This document shows, piece after piece, positions 6,232 to 15,350 of a stretch of 42,647 nucleotides of DNA (position 1 is its first letter; the number at the start of each line of letters is the position of its first letter). A program made the position numbers and the translations under genes. The DNA lies in the IMG/VR virus record IMGVR_UViG_3300025732_000085, positions 1-42,647 of that record; one strand, given 5' to 3'. Under the pieces are notes generated by a model. That model searched no databases. It was given only the letters and a program-made list of their open reading frames with translations, and was not told where the DNA came from. Origin of the DNA: a virus.

Positions 6232-9200
6232 GTGGCCGACCAGCAGGATCTGCTCGGGAAATTCGGGATCAGGCCACCCCAGCAGACCGCACCAAGAACC
6301 ATTCAGCCGACGCGTCGCACCGCCACGCCGCCAGTTGCTCGTCTCGCACCCGTTGCCGCACCCGCTGCAGGCGCAAGCAAGTTTGCCAACGTCAAGTTGA
6401 CATCGCTCGGCCAAACAAAAAAGAAACAAGAAGAAGATCGAGGTTTCTGGTCCAACCTTATTTCGATCCCAACGTCAGCAGTCAAAGCTGTCGGCTCGGG
6501 AATCATGTCTCTCCCAACCGTCGCTGGCAAAGCCGCTCAAGAAGTTTATGGTTTAGGGGAACTCACCTTTGACACCGTCCTTGACGCCATTGACGACGAC
6601 ATTTTCACTAGCCGACTAGAAACCGACTACGCCAAAGGCAAAGAACTTGGCCTCAAAGGCGACGAATTGTACGCCTACGCGATGCACCGTCAACACCCGT
6701 TCATTGGTGGCATGTTCGGCAGCATGGCAAAAACAGGTGGCCGTCTAGCCGAACTAGGTTCTTTGGGTTTCTACAACTACGGTCAAGAAGGCATTGATTA
6801 CGCCAAAGCTTTCCGTGAAGGTCAGTTCGGCGCAACGCTCGTTGAAGATGTTGGCAACATCATTCTTGCTGGTCGCATGACCGGGGCAGGGAACCTTGTC
6901 ACCAAAGCCGGTGCAGCACTAGGCGAAACAGCACCTCGACTTGGAAAAGCTGTCAGCACAACCGGACGAATCATTGAAGAACCAGTTGGTGAAGCAGTTC
7001 GAACAACAGGAAAACTTGTTTCAAAAGCTGCTCCGACGGCAGCCAAACTAACCGAGGGGATGCGGTTCGCCCCCGAGCAAGACACCATCGCTCGACTTGG
7101 TAGCCGTGGCGGAGTCATCGGAGAAGCCGAACGGCCGATCCGTGTTCTATTCCAACAAATTGGCGACTCATACCGGATGAACCAGCAACGCAAACTAGGT
7201 GTGCTGGACGAAGAATACGCTCGCCTTGCAGCCGAACGGGACGCCGCTATCGCACAAGGTGACCGGCCGTTGGCTATGCAACGCGAAGCCGAAATCAAAT
7301 TGATTGAGGATCGGCAGATGAAACGCCTTGAAGGTGGCGGCGTCATCCGGCGTGGTCGCCAAATCGGACGCAGGTTCAAACTATTGGGCGAACGTGCCAG
7401 CCAACAAGTGATCCAACAATTCAACCGGGTTCGTGACTATGGCATCGCCCCGGAACGCCCCGAGGTGTATCGCGCCAAAGCACAGAACCTTCGTGCGCAA
7501 GCAGAACAGATCGCCAAAGAAACACCTACATACCCCGAATACATAGATGTCATGGTTGGCCAACAACCACGGCAAACATCTCGAGCACAACAATTGCTTG
7601 ACGCCGCCGACGCCCTTGATGAGATGGCCAACCTCAAGGAACAATTCCCCGAAGCTATGTCGGGACCCGTGCCTGCAGCTGTGCAAGAAGCAGCCATCCA
7701 CCTTGCCACCAAAGCACAAGCACTTCTCGCTTTGGCAGACAAAGGCATGACCATTGACGACCTTGTCCGTGCTGCGACAGATCCGACAGTCAACCCAACT
7801 CTCGCACAATCGGGGATGCAGCCAACGGCCGAAGGTGTTGCCCTAGCTCTTGAGGTGCTTCGTGCGCTTCGAGGACAAGAGACAGCACTCAACCGGGCAC
7901 AAGTAATGCAAGTGACCGCCATTCTGAATTTGCTCAAAGAATGGTCGCGCACCGCCCAAGAAGCAATGATGCGTGGGGAAGGCGTCCCTGATGGGCCGGT
8001 GCCTTTCACATGGTTTGAAACGTACCCGACACCCGCATATGTTGCAGCAGAACTAGCCAAAGGTGGAACCGAAGCTGCGGCCGTTGAAGCATTCCTTGAC
8101 CGGGCAGTTGCCGACTTTGTTGGGGCGGCCGTTCAGGCCGGTGCATTGCCTCCTGAGGTTCTTCAAGAATGGCGCGTCAATGTTGAGAATCCGTCCCGCA
8201 ACTATCGTCGTTTAGCCGCCCTGGACCCCGACGACGCTGGCTACAAACTTGCGTTTGAACTTGGGCGGGTGGCATACAAACAGTTGCTGCGGACTGCACC
8301 GAACTTCATGATGAACCCGCGCATCTATCCGGCGACGATGCGCCCAACGGTCATCACCCAACGGCAGGCAGTGCGCCGAGTTACGGGATATGACGTTGAA
8401 ACAATTGCCCTCAAACTTGCCGAACTAGAAGACGAGTTTGACACGCTGATTGACGCCAACATTCTGAAAGGTATCGGCAACGACATCGTTGATGCCATGA
8501 ACCCGCAAAAGCGGATCACTCGGCAAACATGGGAACGTGTCAACGGTCGTATCCGAACAATTATTGAGCAAGCCCAAAAACGTCGGCTTGAGTTGGAGTC
8601 ACGCGTTTCAACATTGACTGCTGAGCAGAACGCCCAGTTGACAAAACTGATCGAGTTGGAACAGGCATTGTCGGCTGCTGACAACATGTTGAAACGGCAA
8701 GCCGCTGAACCGGTCGCCAAGTCACCTCGGTTGATTGCCGCAGAGTCACGCCGCACCAACCTTGACGCCGAACGTGCCCGCCTTACAGAAGAATTAGACA
8801 ATGTCAATCGGGACATCAACGACGCCGCTCAAGCGGAAGTTATTGACGCACCTCGTTTGCGTTCCATCATTGACGGCAACACCACCCGTGTTGAGGAACT
8901 ACAAGCGCGCCTTGACGAGATTGACACCGAACTCAGCCCGTTGGAACAGGAACTTGACCGACTGAGTAGCGAAGTCAACGGCATGGATCGGTTGACCGAG
9001 AACGAGCGCGAGAACCTTGCACTTGATTACGCCGACCTCATCAACGAGGGCTACACGCCTGGTGAAGCACCTATGTCCGCTCGAGCGCAACGGGAACCAA
9101 CACCAGCAGAACTAAAGAATCATAAGCAGCGAACCCTTGACGACCTGAAGCAAATCGAGGACGAAGCATCCGATGTCCTATTCAATGATCTTGCTGGCGG

Positions 9201-12200
9201 CGGTCTACCTGCTGGACGAATTACGCCACCGTGGCAGCTTGGTCAAGAAGCTGACTCAATTTATGTTGAAACAAAAAAGGTAACCATTGACGGTGCCGAA
9301 GATTGGCGTTTGCCTGTTCAACAAATTCTTGGCGACGGACAGATGTACCAAGATTTTCTTGCCGAGGCGACCGGGTGGGCTGGCCCGCAAGCCGGATCTG
9401 CTGATTACCCATCGGGTATGACCGTTGACCAATTTCCTGACGCTAAAGCTTCGTTAGGACGAGACGAAGCAGGAATTTTCAACCGACGCACAGAAGAACA
9501 AGCTCTTGTTGAATACGCTCGTAAATACAAAGAATTGTGGGAAACCCGCAAACGGCGACTAGAACTTCAAAAGAAACCAAACAAATGGTTTGCTGACGAC
9601 TGGAAGCAGACACAAGCAGAATCCGCACCCGAAATCAGCATGATGAGTTACGGGCTGTCCCGCTTATCGCCTGAAGAAATCGCCGCCTACTACAAGTATC
9701 TTGACCCCGAAACGCTCGCTAACGCCCGCCGTGAAATCAAGTACATGCAAGCCGAGGTTGACAAACTGCGCGCCGAGCGACGCAAACTAAATGACCAAGC
9801 ACAGAAACTTGACGCCGAATCTCGAGACGCGCGTGGCCGGTTGAAGCCGCCGATCCCACGGGAACTGGGTGTCAAAGCGACCCGTCTCCAAGTGGAGTTG
9901 CGCCGTCTTTCACGGCAACAGACGCAAACACCTCGAGTGCTCAAAGCAGCTCGCAAAGCCGAACCGACCGAAGCGTTGCGCGCCGAACAGGCTGCGCTTC
10001 GTGGCACCGCCGGGGAAGTACGACGCCCTGCCCCCGGTGCGGAAGGCCCAGCGTTGGGTCGTGTTCGACGCCCCCGACGTCTCGTCGCAGAAAAAGAACA
10101 GGCACGACTCAACCGTGAGGACAGCCGCCGAACAACGGTGCTACGCCGCCTTCGCAACGAAGCCGAACAACAGAGTGCGGTCGAGGTTGCCGCTCTTGAA
10201 GCGCAAGCCACCCCGCTTCAGCGCCCCGAGTTCACTCCCGAAGGTATGCCGTTCGGACCGGAGTTGTTCCAGCAAGGAGAAGCCCCGATCTATTTGCCCG
10301 CTGGTCCTGCTGGCGGAATGTTGCCGGAACGTGACTTGCAAGCTGTTATGCGAGGCGAAGGAGCTGGTGCGCAAACACGGCTACAAGCGACCCGTGAACG
10401 GTATTCGGGTTCGTTCGTATTGAGTTTGGCGTCAATGGCACAACGAATCAAAGAAGTCACCGATCAGCAGTATCGCAACCTCGCCGTTGAACAAATTATT
10501 TCTGATCCCGAGATGGCTTCTACGGTAGAAAAATTGTTGCCTGAGCAAGAACTGGCACAAATGCAGATGGACGCCGAACAGTCCGTGGCTGCACAAAACA
10601 TTGATCGAACAAGTCCCGAGTTCGAACGTGAAGTTGGTGCGCAACTAGGTGTCCTTATTGCGGACGCCCTTGACAAGCGTGGTTATGAAGTTGTCGCCCC
10701 CCAGAAATTTGATCCAGAAACCGGTGGGCATGCTCCGCTAGGCACATTGAGCCAATCTGTACGGCCAGATCAAATTGCGTTCAATTCGCCTGTTATGCGC
10801 AAGGGAGTTGCGGCACGTTTGTTCACGCAGTTTGAACCAGCTGGAACACGCAATGTGCCCGTCATGATTCAACGCGCTCTTGACACTATTGGGTCCGTTA
10901 CCAACAAATGGAAATCGGTGGTCTTGCCGTTGTCACTTCGCTGGCAAATTGGTGACGCCATCGGCATTGTGATGTTTGCATGGTCACGAGGTGACATCAA
11001 TCCACTACAACTGACTAAACGCATCCGAGAAGTCATTGGTCGCATGACCGACCCCAACGATCCACGTCTGGGAACCATTTTGTTTGGCGACGTGTTGAGC
11101 GCCGGAGGTTTCACCGATCCCGTCCTTGCTGCAGGTTTCGGAGCTGCGCTCGCCGGTCGAGGCCTTCGACTTGAAGACCTGTCGTTCACAATGGAAGACG
11201 GCCGTCGTGTTCTGGCCGACCCGAACTATCGTCCGTCAAACAAAGCCGCCAATGTATTCAACTCGTATCGCACCAGGGCGTTCCGTTTCAACGAAGCAAT
11301 CAACAGCATCGGTCGTAGCGCCGTATTCATTGACAAATTAGACGGACTGCTGAAAGAAAAAGGCCGTTCGCTTGACGAAATCAACGGCGTCAATTCGCTT
11401 GGTGATGCAGAACTAAAGCAAGCCATCTCTGAGGCTGTTGACGCAACAAACGAAACACTTGGTGCGTTCTCCGATTTGTCGCCGTGGGAAAAGCAGGTGT
11501 TCCGCCAAATCTTCCCGTTCTGGTCGTGGATCAAGTTCATCAACAAAGCAGCATTCGAACTAGCGGCCGACAGCCCAGAGCGCGTTTTGTTATTTGCAAA
11601 CCTCGGCTCCATGATGACTGAAGGCGACGACACCGGACTAGCCGACTGGCTTCGAGGCAAAACCCCGGTCATGGGCTACTTCGTTGACTTGAACTTCTTG
11701 AACCCATACAGCGACGCCGCATTGTTCACCCGCAACCCATTCACCGATGTTCTTGAGACAGGAAGTTCGGTCAGCCCGGCAATCACATTCCCGTTGACAG
11801 TTGCCAACGAACTGTATTACGGGCAAACGGGGCGCAACCTCCCACTCGCCCCGCAACTATCACGCCCCGGATACCTTGAAGGACGACCCGAGGCAACAAC
11901 CAGAGGATTCGGAGATGTTCTCGGCGGCATCGGATACAAGGGTCTGACCACTTTCGGTGGCCCGTTCCGCAACATCCTTGACGTTCTACCAACCGGCACT
12001 ATCCCCGGCACCGACATTGCGACCGGACCGGCACCACGATTCGGGCAAGGTTCCCTACGCACCACCGGCGCATACGCTGAACCACGCCTCGGCCCCGTCG
12101 CCGGTCGGATCAGCCCCCTGCTTCGGACATTCGGTGTTCCGGCACCGCTGATTGATGTCAAACAGGCCAGAGAACAAGCCAGAAAACAAACACAACGAGA

Positions 12201-12249
12201 CAGGGCTGCTCGCCTCCGCCGTATCAAAGAAAGAAAAGCTGCACAATGA
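6232..12249 (+). CDS. giant 2005-aa putative DNA-ejection (internal virion) protein
   Basis: 2005 residues, GTG 6232 with AGGAGA nearby; 14% of the genome. The N-terminal 120 residues are basic and Pro/Thr-rich, then a weakly hydrophobic Gly-rich part (about 60-110). Long coiled-coil stretches lie at about 725-925 and 1160-1300, with strong heptad character and many Arg/Glu. The C-terminal third is better ordered and contains NKWKSVVLPLSLRWQIGDA (about 1557) and the aromatic segment RQIFPFWSWIKFINK (about 1756). It ends in a very basic tail. It is longer than gp16-type ejection proteins (about 1300 aa). No transglycosylase or protease motif was found. A role in crossing the cell envelope with DNA is inferred from size and neighbours. 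Confidence 0.6.
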   Translation: MADQQDLLGKFGIRPPQQTAPRTIQPTRRTATPPVARLAPVAAPAAGASKFANVKLTSLGQTKKKQEEDRGFWSNLISIPTSAVKAVGSGIMSLPTVAGKAAQEVYGLGELTFDTVLDAIDDDIFTSRLETDYAKGKELGLKGDELYAYAMHRQHPFIGGMFGSMAKTGGRLAELGSLGFYNYGQEGIDYAKAFREGQFGATLVEDVGNIILAGRMTGAGNLVTKAGAALGETAPRLGKAVSTTGRIIEEPVGEAVRTTGKLVSKAAPTAAKLTEGMRFAPEQDTIARLGSRGGVIGEAERPIRVLFQQIGDSYRMNQQRKLGVLDEEYARLAAERDAAIAQGDRPLAMQREAEIKLIEDRQMKRLEGGGVIRRGRQIGRRFKLLGERASQQVIQQFNRVRDYGIAPERPEVYRAKAQNLRAQAEQIAKETPTYPEYIDVMVGQQPRQTSRAQQLLDAADALDEMANLKEQFPEAMSGPVPAAVQEAAIHLATKAQALLALADKGMTIDDLVRAATDPTVNPTLAQSGMQPTAEGVALALEVLRALRGQETALNRAQVMQVTAILNLLKEWSRTAQEAMMRGEGVPDGPVPFTWFETYPTPAYVAAELAKGGTEAAAVEAFLDRAVADFVGAAVQAGALPPEVLQEWRVNVENPSRNYRRLAALDPDDAGYKLAFELGRVAYKQLLRTAPNFMMNPRIYPATMRPTVITQRQAVRRVTGYDVETIALKLAELEDEFDTLIDANILKGIGNDIVDAMNPQKRITRQTWERVNGRIRTIIEQAQKRRLELESRVSTLTAEQNAQLTKLIELEQALSAADNMLKRQAAEPVAKSPRLIAAESRRTNLDAERARLTEELDNVNRDINDAAQAEVIDAPRLRSIIDGNTTRVEELQARLDEIDTELSPLEQELDRLSSEVNGMDRLTENERENLALDYADLINEGYTPGEAPMSARAQREPTPAELKNHKQRTLDDLKQIEDEASDVLFNDLAGGGLPAGRITPPWQLGQEADSIYVETKKVTIDGAEDWRLPVQQILGDGQMYQDFLAEATGWAGPQAGSADYPSGMTVDQFPDAKASLGRDEAGIFNRRTEEQALVEYARKYKELWETRKRRLELQKKPNKWFADDWKQTQAESAPEISMMSYGLSRLSPEEIAAYYKYLDPETLANARREIKYMQAEVDKLRAERRKLNDQAQKLDAESRDARGRLKPPIPRELGVKATRLQVELRRLSRQQTQTPRVLKAARKAEPTEALRAEQAALRGTAGEVRRPAPGAEGPALGRVRRPRRLVAEKEQARLNREDSRRTTVLRRLRNEAEQQSAVEVAALEAQATPLQRPEFTPEGMPFGPELFQQGEAPIYLPAGPAGGMLPERDLQAVMRGEGAGAQTRLQATRERYSGSFVLSLASMAQRIKEVTDQQYRNLAVEQIISDPEMASTVEKLLPEQELAQMQMDAEQSVAAQNIDRTSPEFEREVGAQLGVLIADALDKRGYEVVAPQKFDPETGGHAPLGTLSQSVRPDQIAFNSPVMRKGVAARLFTQFEPAGTRNVPVMIQRALDTIGSVTNKWKSVVLPLSLRWQIGDAIGIVMFAWSRGDINPLQLTKRIREVIGRMTDPNDPRLGTILFGDVLSAGGFTDPVLAAGFGAALAGRGLRLEDLSFTMEDGRRVLADPNYRPSNKAANVFNSYRTRAFRFNEAINSIGRSAVFIDKLDGLLKEKGRSLDEINGVNSLGDAELKQAISEAVDATNETLGAFSDLSPWEKQVFRQIFPFWSWIKFINKAAFELAADSPERVLLFANLGSMMTEGDDTGLADWLRGKTPVMGYFVDLNFLNPYSDAALFTRNPFTDVLETGSSVSPAITFPLTVANELYYGQTGRNLPLAPQLSRPGYLEGRPEATTRGFGDVLGGIGYKGLTTFGGPFRNILDVLPTGTIPGTDIATGPAPRFGQGSLRTTGAYAEPRLGPVAGRISPLLRTFGVPAPLIDVKQAREQARKQTQRDRAARLRRIKERKAAQ

Positions 12250-12620
12250 AAGACACCTGGTATCTCGAGATTCACGGGCGCCGTCCGACGACCCTAAATC
12301 AAGAACGCAAAACAAACAATTGGGGGCGGCGAGCAACCGATACCCGCTGGTGGCGTGAACAGTTCCGTGTTGCGGCAGAACACGCCGAGATCCCGCAATA
12401 CGAACGCATCCACATTTCCGTCGTCCCCCTTCACAAAAACGGCCGATCCCCGCAGGACACCGCCGCCTGCTTCCCCGCCGCCAAAGCCGCCATTGACGGG
12501 CTGGTCGACGCTGGAGTGGTTGAAGACGACACCCCCGACAAGGTTGTCAGAGTAGACTTTTATGCACCATTGGTCGACGGCAACGACGGCCTACGGATCG
12601 TTGTCAGGAGCGCAGAATGA
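12246..12620 (+). CDS. RusA-like candidate (Holliday junction resolvase fold)
   Basis: 124 residues starting at ATG 12246, overlapping the giant gene's stop. The core HISVVPLHKNGRSPQDTAAC, followed by AAKAAIDGLVDAGVVEDD, resembles RusA proteins, where a strand is followed by D-x-D-N, a helix and a D-D pair that bind magnesium. Here the first acidic motif is reduced to a single Asp before the Cys, while the EDD pair remains. It could therefore be an active variant or a repurposed fold. RusA would resolve branched DNA before packaging and would fit with the RecT-like gene. Only the fold-level resemblance is visible. Confidence 0.45.
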   Translation: MKDTWYLEIHGRRPTTLNQERKTNNWGRRATDTRWWREQFRVAAEHAEIPQYERIHISVVPLHKNGRSPQDTAACFPAAKAAIDGLVDAGVVEDDTPDKVVRVDFYAPLVDGNDGLRIVVRSAE

Positions 12621-12940
12621 TGGACATGGGAATGGACGGCGGCATGGCGGACTACAGTCCGCTTTACGCTCAGGCGAAGGAGATCCTCGCTGCTGGCATG
12701 CTGGCCGAACTGAAGGAAGATGCCGAGGAAGCGATGGGCGGCGAAGGTGGCTACGAGGAAGACATGTGCCCGCATTGTGGCTCCAAGATGGGTGGCCCGA
12801 TGGGCAACCCGATGGCCACCCCCCGCCTGGCCCAGCCGATGGGACTGCCCCCCGAACTCGCCATGCGCGTGCCTGCTTCCCCGCAACCCCCAATGCCGAT
12901 GGGAGGCATGAGCCTTCCGCAGATGAACCTAGGAGCCTGA
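12617..12940 (+). CDS. Met/Gly/Pro-rich small protein with CPHCG knuckle
   Basis: 107 residues, ATGA overlap with the previous gene. The N-terminus is Met- and Gly-rich, then a helix (SPLYAQAKEILAAGMLAELKE), one CPHCG knuckle near residue 53 and a low-complexity Met/Pro/Gly tail. A single CxxC could form a zinc site only with a partner or as a dimer. Unknown function; probably a minor structural or assembly factor judging from its neighbours. Confidence 0.5.
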   Translation: MMDMGMDGGMADYSPLYAQAKEILAAGMLAELKEDAEEAMGGEGGYEEDMCPHCGSKMGGPMGNPMATPRLAQPMGLPPELAMRVPASPQPPMPMGGMSLPQMNLGA

Positions 12941-12941
12941 C

Positions 12942-13472
12942 ATGGCGGTACCGTCAATCAACCTTGCTGGTCTCAACCTTTCCGGTCTCGCCAACCTTGG
13001 CGGCCTTGGCACCAGTCGATCCGTGACGTCAAGTGCTGCTTCACAGCGGGCAAGCAACGCCCGAGCAGCCTCGTCGTCACGTCCGTCTGTTTCTGCTAGG
13101 CCAACTACTAGTGCATCCCGCACAGGTGGCGTAACCGCAGGCCGTCCGACGGCTGGCACACGACCTGTTGCTGGTGGTGTTGGCACCGTGCGTCCTGCTG
13201 GGCGTATCGGCCTCTACAGCCGTGAGGATTTGCCGCCGGATACCGGCCCGATGCCCGGTCGTGTCGGCCCTCCGGCACCCGTGATGACACCTGGCGAAGA
13301 AGCACAGCAACAGCAGCAGCGCGGTGGTTATGAGCGTGGCGCCGGTCTTGTCGGCCGGTTCTCGGCAATGGGTACGCGTGACGGCCGTTTCAAGGCTCCT
13401 GCGTCCGACCTTGCTCAGCAGTTGGCGAAGCGCAAGTTGCGTCAGCCGACGTTCGCTATCGAAACAATGTGA
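12942..13472 (+). CDS. unknown low-complexity protein
   Basis: 176 residues, AGGAG 8 bases upstream of ATG 12942. Begins with short repeats of Asn-Leu-Gly type (INLAGLNLSGLANLGGLG), then a Ser/Arg/Thr-rich disordered middle, a Pro/Gly segment, a Gln run near residue 122 and a basic helical end. No family recognised. Disorder and position suggest a virion-associated or packaging protein. Confidence 0.5.
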   Translation: MAVPSINLAGLNLSGLANLGGLGTSRSVTSSAASQRASNARAASSSRPSVSARPTTSASRTGGVTAGRPTAGTRPVAGGVGTVRPAGRIGLYSREDLPPDTGPMPGRVGPPAPVMTPGEEAQQQQQRGGYERGAGLVGRFSAMGTRDGRFKAPASDLAQQLAKRKLRQPTFAIETM

Positions 13473-13473
13473 C

Positions 13474-13800
13474 ATGGCTAGTCCGGCTTGGCAACGTGCC
13501 GAGGGCAAGAACCCGCAAGGCGGATTGAACGCTAAGGGTCGAGCCTCGTACAAGGCGCAGACTGGTGGCACGCTCAAAGCGCCAGTCAAGAGTCGCCCGT
13601 CAGGTCCGGAAGAAATGCGTCGCAAAGGATCGTTCCTATCGCGCATGGGCAACATGGCTGGGCCGGAACGGAAACCGAACGGTGAACCAACCCGCCTCCT
13701 GTTGTCGTTGAAGGCGTGGGGTGCCGACAGCAAAGCCGAAGCAAAGTCAATGGGCAAGCGTCTGCTTGAGCAGTACGCCGCACGAAAGGCAAAGGACTGA
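13474..13800 (+). CDS. conserved small basic phage protein
   Basis: 108 residues from ATG 13474; a longer upstream frame from 13324 lies inside the previous gene and is rejected. The text SPAWQRAEGKNPQGGLNAKG and FLSRMGNMAGPE, followed by TRLLLSLKAWG, looks like a small conserved protein family that I recall from marine and freshwater phages next to structural genes. Function not known to me. Strongly basic, no TM or Cys. Its stop overlaps the next start. Confidence 0.65.
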   Translation: MASPAWQRAEGKNPQGGLNAKGRASYKAQTGGTLKAPVKSRPSGPEEMRRKGSFLSRMGNMAGPERKPNGEPTRLLLSLKAWGADSKAEAKSMGKRLLEQYAARKAKD

Positions 13801-13955
13801 TGGCAAAGGCATTTTGGGATAAGCCGAACCCGAACAAGAAGTCAACGAAACTGGACGAGAACGGTAAGCAGTTGGCCCGCGAGATGGCTCGCAAGGCTGG
13901 TCGTCCGTATCCGAACCTTGTTGACAATGCTGCTGCTGCACGGAGGACGCGATGA
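13800..13955 (+). CDS. tiny conserved basic phage protein
   Basis: 51 residues, too short for many gene callers. Starts at the A of the previous TGA. Sequence: a short AFWDKPNPNKK start, a Lys/Arg helix, then AGRPYPNLVDNAAAARR. The GRPYPNLVDN motif recurs, as I recall, in small proteins of aquatic phages. It is coupled to neighbours on both sides (ATGA-type overlaps), which supports its being real. Function unknown. Confidence 0.6.
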   Translation: MAKAFWDKPNPNKKSTKLDENGKQLAREMARKAGRPYPNLVDNAAAARRTR

Positions 13956-14110
13956 AACCCGAACGCAAAGTTGCCAAGGTGATGCGCGAGTTCAAGGCTG
14001 GTGGTCTGCACTCCGGTAAAGGTGGCAAGGTTGTTACCGATCCGAAGCAGGCTCTCGCTATCGCACTCTCGGAAGCGAAGATTGCTCGGAAGAATAACGG
14101 CAGGTCATAG
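13952..14110 (+). CDS. DUF6496-like small basic protein
   Basis: 52 residues, ATG 13952 overlapping the previous stop. The layout KVMREFKAGGLHSGKGGKVV followed by TDPKQALAIALSEAK matches, from memory, the DUF6496 pattern of a short helix, a Gly/Ser/Lys turn and a helix ending in IALSEA. Members occur in phages and bacteria without assigned function. Strongly basic, so nucleic-acid contact is possible. Last gene of the long plus-strand series that starts at 3532; a promoter follows. Confidence 0.6.
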   Translation: MKPERKVAKVMREFKAGGLHSGKGGKVVTDPKQALAIALSEAKIARKNNGRS

Positions 14111-14130
14111 CGTTATTTGGGCGTCCCGCC

Positions 14131-14158
14131 TTGACCTTTAGCGTCAACCTCATACAAT
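14131..14158 (+). promoter_or_regulatory. sigma70-type promoter for the early/regulatory block
   Basis: TTGACC at 14131-14136, 16-base spacer and TACAAT at 14153-14158. Predicted start near 14165, giving a leader of about 58 bases to the ATG at 14223, which has GGAGGT in place. It sits in the only gap between the structural block and the lysozyme-like gene. Confidence 0.65.
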
Positions 14159-14222
14159 CGGTGGAGCCACACAAACGGCAACTTGACGGCTACGGCCTCG
14201 TTGCCCTTCACCGGAGGTATCC

Positions 14223-14780
14223 ATGCGGCGCATTACCCAAGCAGTTCTTGTCATTGTGTTATCGGCATGCGGGGTCGCTCTCGCCCAGCCATCGGGCGCT
14301 CCAGCCCCAGCACCCACAACCACAACCGTCGTCCCCGTCACGACGACCCAAGCCCCGACGACGACCATCCCGGCCACGACGACCACTACCACCATCCCCT
14401 TCGGCTTCACACCGTTGTGCCCGGTGGCTATGGAGATCGCCCGCAAGGTCGGTTGGCCCGAGTCCGAACTCGAGCATCTCGATTACCTGGCTCATCGTGA
14501 GAGCCGGTGCGACATCACGGCTGACGGTCAGCCCCGCCACGCCTGGAATCAAGACGACCCAGGGTCAGGGTCAAGGGGCTTGGTCCAAATCAACTCGGCC
14601 TGGTGCGCCAAGAATCGCTGGAATCCGCATCCTGCGGGCTTCCTAGGGGCGCTAGGCATCCTTGACGACTGTGACGACCTGTTTGACTGGGGAACGAACC
14701 TGAGGGCCGCTAAAGCCATTTGGGACTATGACATTCAGGTACACGGTTGGGACGGCCGTTGGTACGCCTGGAGATTATGA
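14223..14780 (+). CDS. secreted lysozyme/transglycosylase-like protein
   Basis: 185 residues. The N-terminus is a signal sequence; it ends either at a lipobox (LSAC, Cys16) or at a signal-peptidase site after ALA21. A Thr/Pro/Ala linker (about 25-58) follows, typical of actinobacterial secreted proteins. The domain at 64-185 contains HRESRCD (candidate catalytic Glu93) and GSRGLVQIN, the pattern of lytic transglycosylase/lysozyme folds, plus paired Cys residues. It would cut glycan strands outside the membrane. Coming early with its own promoter and export signal, it may serve entry exclusion, wall remodelling or lysis; the sequence does not decide. Confidence 0.75.
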   Translation: MRRITQAVLVIVLSACGVALAQPSGAPAPAPTTTTVVPVTTTQAPTTTIPATTTTTTIPFGFTPLCPVAMEIARKVGWPESELEHLDYLAHRESRCDITADGQPRHAWNQDDPGSGSRGLVQINSAWCAKNRWNPHPAGFLGALGILDDCDDLFDWGTNLRAAKAIWDYDIQVHGWDGRWYAWRL

Positions 14781-14781
14781 C

Positions 14782-14810
14782 TTGACAGTCCGGTAACCAG
14801 TCCATAGAGT
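14782..14810 (+). promoter_or_regulatory. strong sigma70-type promoter, probably giving a leaderless mRNA
   Basis: TTGACA (14782-14787), 17-base spacer, TAGAGT (14805-14810). The ATG at 14818 lies 7 bases after the -10 box, exactly where transcription should begin, so the mRNA would have little or no leader. No Shine-Dalgarno sequence precedes that ATG. Leaderless mRNAs are common in Actinobacteria. Confidence 0.7.
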
Positions 14811-14817
14811 CCGAACC

Positions 14818-15339
14818 ATGACACCTGCCAAAGAGATAGTGCCCGTCGGGGACAGCGTCGTTGCTCTCGACACCACCGCCAGCCTTCAGGCTGACCTGTT
14901 GCGCGCCGACGACCGTCGCCGTGAACTCGTCGCAGCCGGAGACTGGCAAACCCTGACCTACGGACTGGTCGAACTCCGCAAGATCAAGAACGACCTCGAC
15001 GCCCTAGTGCGCGAGGTGGAGGAAAACATTGCTTCGCTCCTGCCGGAGAAGAAGGTCGTCCTCGAGAACCTGGGAGTGATCGAGCGCCGTACCGCCAGCA
15101 GCCGCAAGTGGGACTCCGAGGGACTGTTGAAAGACCTCGTCCGCACCACGCTGGACCCGGAAGGCACCGGCGAAGTCCATGTTCAAAATGTCCTGAACCT
15201 GATCGAGTTGCTCAAGAAGGTTCTGCCGCTGACCGGCTCGCTCGGTTGGAGAGTTACACCCCTGCGCGAACATGGCGTAGCGGTGGACGACTACAGCGAA
15301 ACCACCTACGGTCGTTCGACCGTCCAAATCACCAACTGA
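14818..15339 (+). CDS. conserved actinophage protein preceding RecT
   Basis: 173 residues, probably translated from a leaderless transcript. Residues 20-75 are helical and charged (LADDRRRELVAAGDW-like, then LVELRKIKNDLDALVREVEE). Residues 80-110 carry a short beta region (VVLENLGVIERRT), and the C-terminus contains LGWRVTPLREHGV and TTYGRSTVQI. From memory, proteins with this layout precede RecT-like genes in actinophages, which suggests a recombination or nuclease partner. No nuclease motif was identified. Confidence 0.6.
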   Translation: MTPAKEIVPVGDSVVALDTTASLQADLLRADDRRRELVAAGDWQTLTYGLVELRKIKNDLDALVREVEENIASLLPEKKVVLENLGVIERRTASSRKWDSEGLLKDLVRTTLDPEGTGEVHVQNVLNLIELLKKVLPLTGSLGWRVTPLREHGVAVDDYSETTYGRSTVQITN

Positions 15340-15350
15340 AGGGGATAACC

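Noticed and set aside
8325-8819. Long minus-strand frames antisense to the giant ejection-protein gene
   Set aside because: Complementary shadows of a strongly coding plus strand; no ribosome sites and no family resemblance.
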